Positions 5,404 through 5,842 of a stretch of 5,842 nt of DNA are shown here, in pieces. This DNA is from Planctomycetaceae bacterium (GTDB lineage Bacteria; Planctomycetota; Planctomycetia; Pirellulales; Thermoguttaceae). The translations under genes were made by a program, and so were the position numbers. The stretch spans positions 1 through 5,842 of the forward strand of contig JAIROD010000613.1 of the NCBI GenBank assembly GCA_031257725.1. Reading direction: 5' to 3'. Numbering within the stretch: position 1 is the stretch's first letter; every line of letters starts with the position of its first letter. The notes below the pieces were generated by a model, which worked only from the letters and a program-made list of their open reading frames with translations, searched no databases and was not told the DNA's origin.

Positions 5404-5421
5404 TTCCGTCCCGTAGGAACG
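5404..5421. repeat. Short CCGTAGGAACG motif with flanking inverted bases, similar to 2602-2613
   Basis: TTCC (5404-5407) and GGAA (5416-5419) bracket GTCCCGTA, and CCGTAGGAACG (5411-5421) resembles CCGTTAGGGACG at 2602-2613, which also sits in a small hairpin in an intergenic region. Two imperfect copies are weak evidence for a dispersed genomic repeat; I recall similar motifs scattered between genes in some planctomycetes. Confidence 0.3.
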
Positions 5422-5444
5422 CAAAGTTGGTGAAATTTGTATTT

Positions 5445-5565
5445 GGGTGTCTCTCATAATTCAGAATTTACCGAAAGTTAGCAGCGTGGGCTTACCCAGC
5501 GTCCCCCAAAACACGGGATGAACCCCGTCGTTAACTAATTAAAAATTGAATTATTAGAGACGCTC
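5445..5565. repeat. Long imperfect palindrome (MITE-like or structured leader) upstream of the glycoside hydrolase
   Basis: The outer arms GTCTCTCATAATTCA (5449-5463) and TGAATTATTAGAGAC (5547-5561) pair with a single mismatch. They extend outward with G-C and G-U pairs to 5445/5565, and inward by ATTT/AAAT after a 2-nt bulge (5466-5469 with 5543-5546). A second, inner imperfect stem joins GTTAGCAGCGTGGG (5477-5490) to CCCCGTCGTTAAC (5523-5535), and within it sit TGGG/CCCA (5487-5490, 5495-5498) and ACGGG/CCCGT (5513-5517, 5524-5528). The element spans about 120 bp with no coding capacity. It ends about 40 bases before the next ATG, so it is either a miniature inverted-repeat element or an RNA structure in that gene's leader. 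No clear target-site duplication is visible. Confidence 0.65.
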
Positions 5566-5606
5566 CACTGATGTATCACAAAAATTTTTACCTTATTTTA
5601 AAAACC

Positions 5607-5842
5607 ATGAAAAAGATTTTCCATTTCGTAACGGCGTGCGTTATTTTTTGCAACATTTTCATGTTGCCGGTTCAGGCTCAGAATCAGGCACTGAATCAGA
5701 ATCAGAAGCCAGCGTTTCCGTTGCCGGTTGTTCCTGACGGTCTCGGCTATAACATTCACTTCACCGATGCCAAACCCGGTGAAATGGAAATGCTCGCCGA
5801 TTCCGGTGCAACAATAATCCGTATGGATTTGTCTTGGGGCGG
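5607..5842 (+). CDS. Secreted glycoside hydrolase (cellulase/xylosidase-like TIM barrel), N-terminal fragment
   Basis: ATG at 5607 opens a frame that runs to the window end (78 complete codons), so the 3' part is missing. Residues 1-24 are a Sec signal peptide: MKK, a hydrophobic core FVTACVIFCNIFML, then PVQA as the likely cleavage site before QNQ. A short Gln/Asn-rich linker (about 25-36) follows, then PVVPDGLGYNIHFTDAKPGE, then MEMLADSGATIIRMDLSWGG. This opening resembles GH5/GH39-like (beta/alpha)8 glycosidases of planctomycetes, in which GLGYNIHF forms the first barrel strand and IIRMDLSW the second. The catalytic acids lie beyond the window, so the GH family and substrate are uncertain. 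The protein would act in the periplasm or outside the cell on plant or algal polysaccharide. No Shine-Dalgarno is evident before the ATG. Confidence 0.7.
   Translation, partial: MKKIFHFVTACVIFCNIFMLPVQAQNQALNQNQKPAFPLPVVPDGLGYNIHFTDAKPGEMEMLADSGATIIRMDLSWG

Noticed and set aside
5445..5565. CRISPR repeat or tRNA
   Set aside because: There is only one palindromic unit with no repeat-spacer periodicity, and no cloverleaf or T-arm motif could be traced.

Overview
The window (5,842 bp, moderately AT-rich) looks like a chromosomal accessory stretch from a member of the Planctomycetota. The assignment rests on recalled family resemblance, not on a marker gene. The supporting features are a planctomycete-style phage tail/head-completion fragment, a small 'NSFAWID' winged-helix-like protein, and a secreted glycoside hydrolase that opens with PDGLGYNIHFTDAKPGEMEML.

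Layout. 1-252 is the 3' end of a phage-type gene. 253-569 is a T-rich spacer with no gene. 570-980 is a small gene broken by an in-frame TGA and then apparently interrupted by an IS110-family element (about 979-2526). That element carries a 5' non-coding region with bridge-RNA-like folding (about 990-1153) and a transposase (1211-2460) split by a -1 frameshift at an A8 tract. 2527-2643 is probably the displaced right side of the interrupted locus. 2644-3648 (minus) is a class B J-domain co-chaperone. 3649-4040 is a spacer without a convincing gene. 4041-5321 is a stand-alone HgdB-like protein that matches the C-terminal part of large acyl-CoA dehydratase activase fusions. 5322-5606 is a spacer holding a large imperfect palindrome. 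5607 to the window end is the signal-peptide-bearing start of a glycoside hydrolase.

The most interesting part is the IS110 element. Reading it with bridge-RNA logic gives a consistent model of its ends. One loop contains an 8-nt segment complementary to the right target junction (CTATAAAA). The same loop contains a 7-nt segment matching the left junction at 6 of 7 positions. A second stem region carries AGTCGG, which is also found at the right end of the element. A -35-like TTGACT sits just inside the right end, where circularisation would place it upstream of the RNA. The right donor guide could not be found, so the ends are a hypothesis. The remaining genes appear functionally unrelated: protein folding, a radical/low-potential Fe-S enzyme family, and polysaccharide breakdown.
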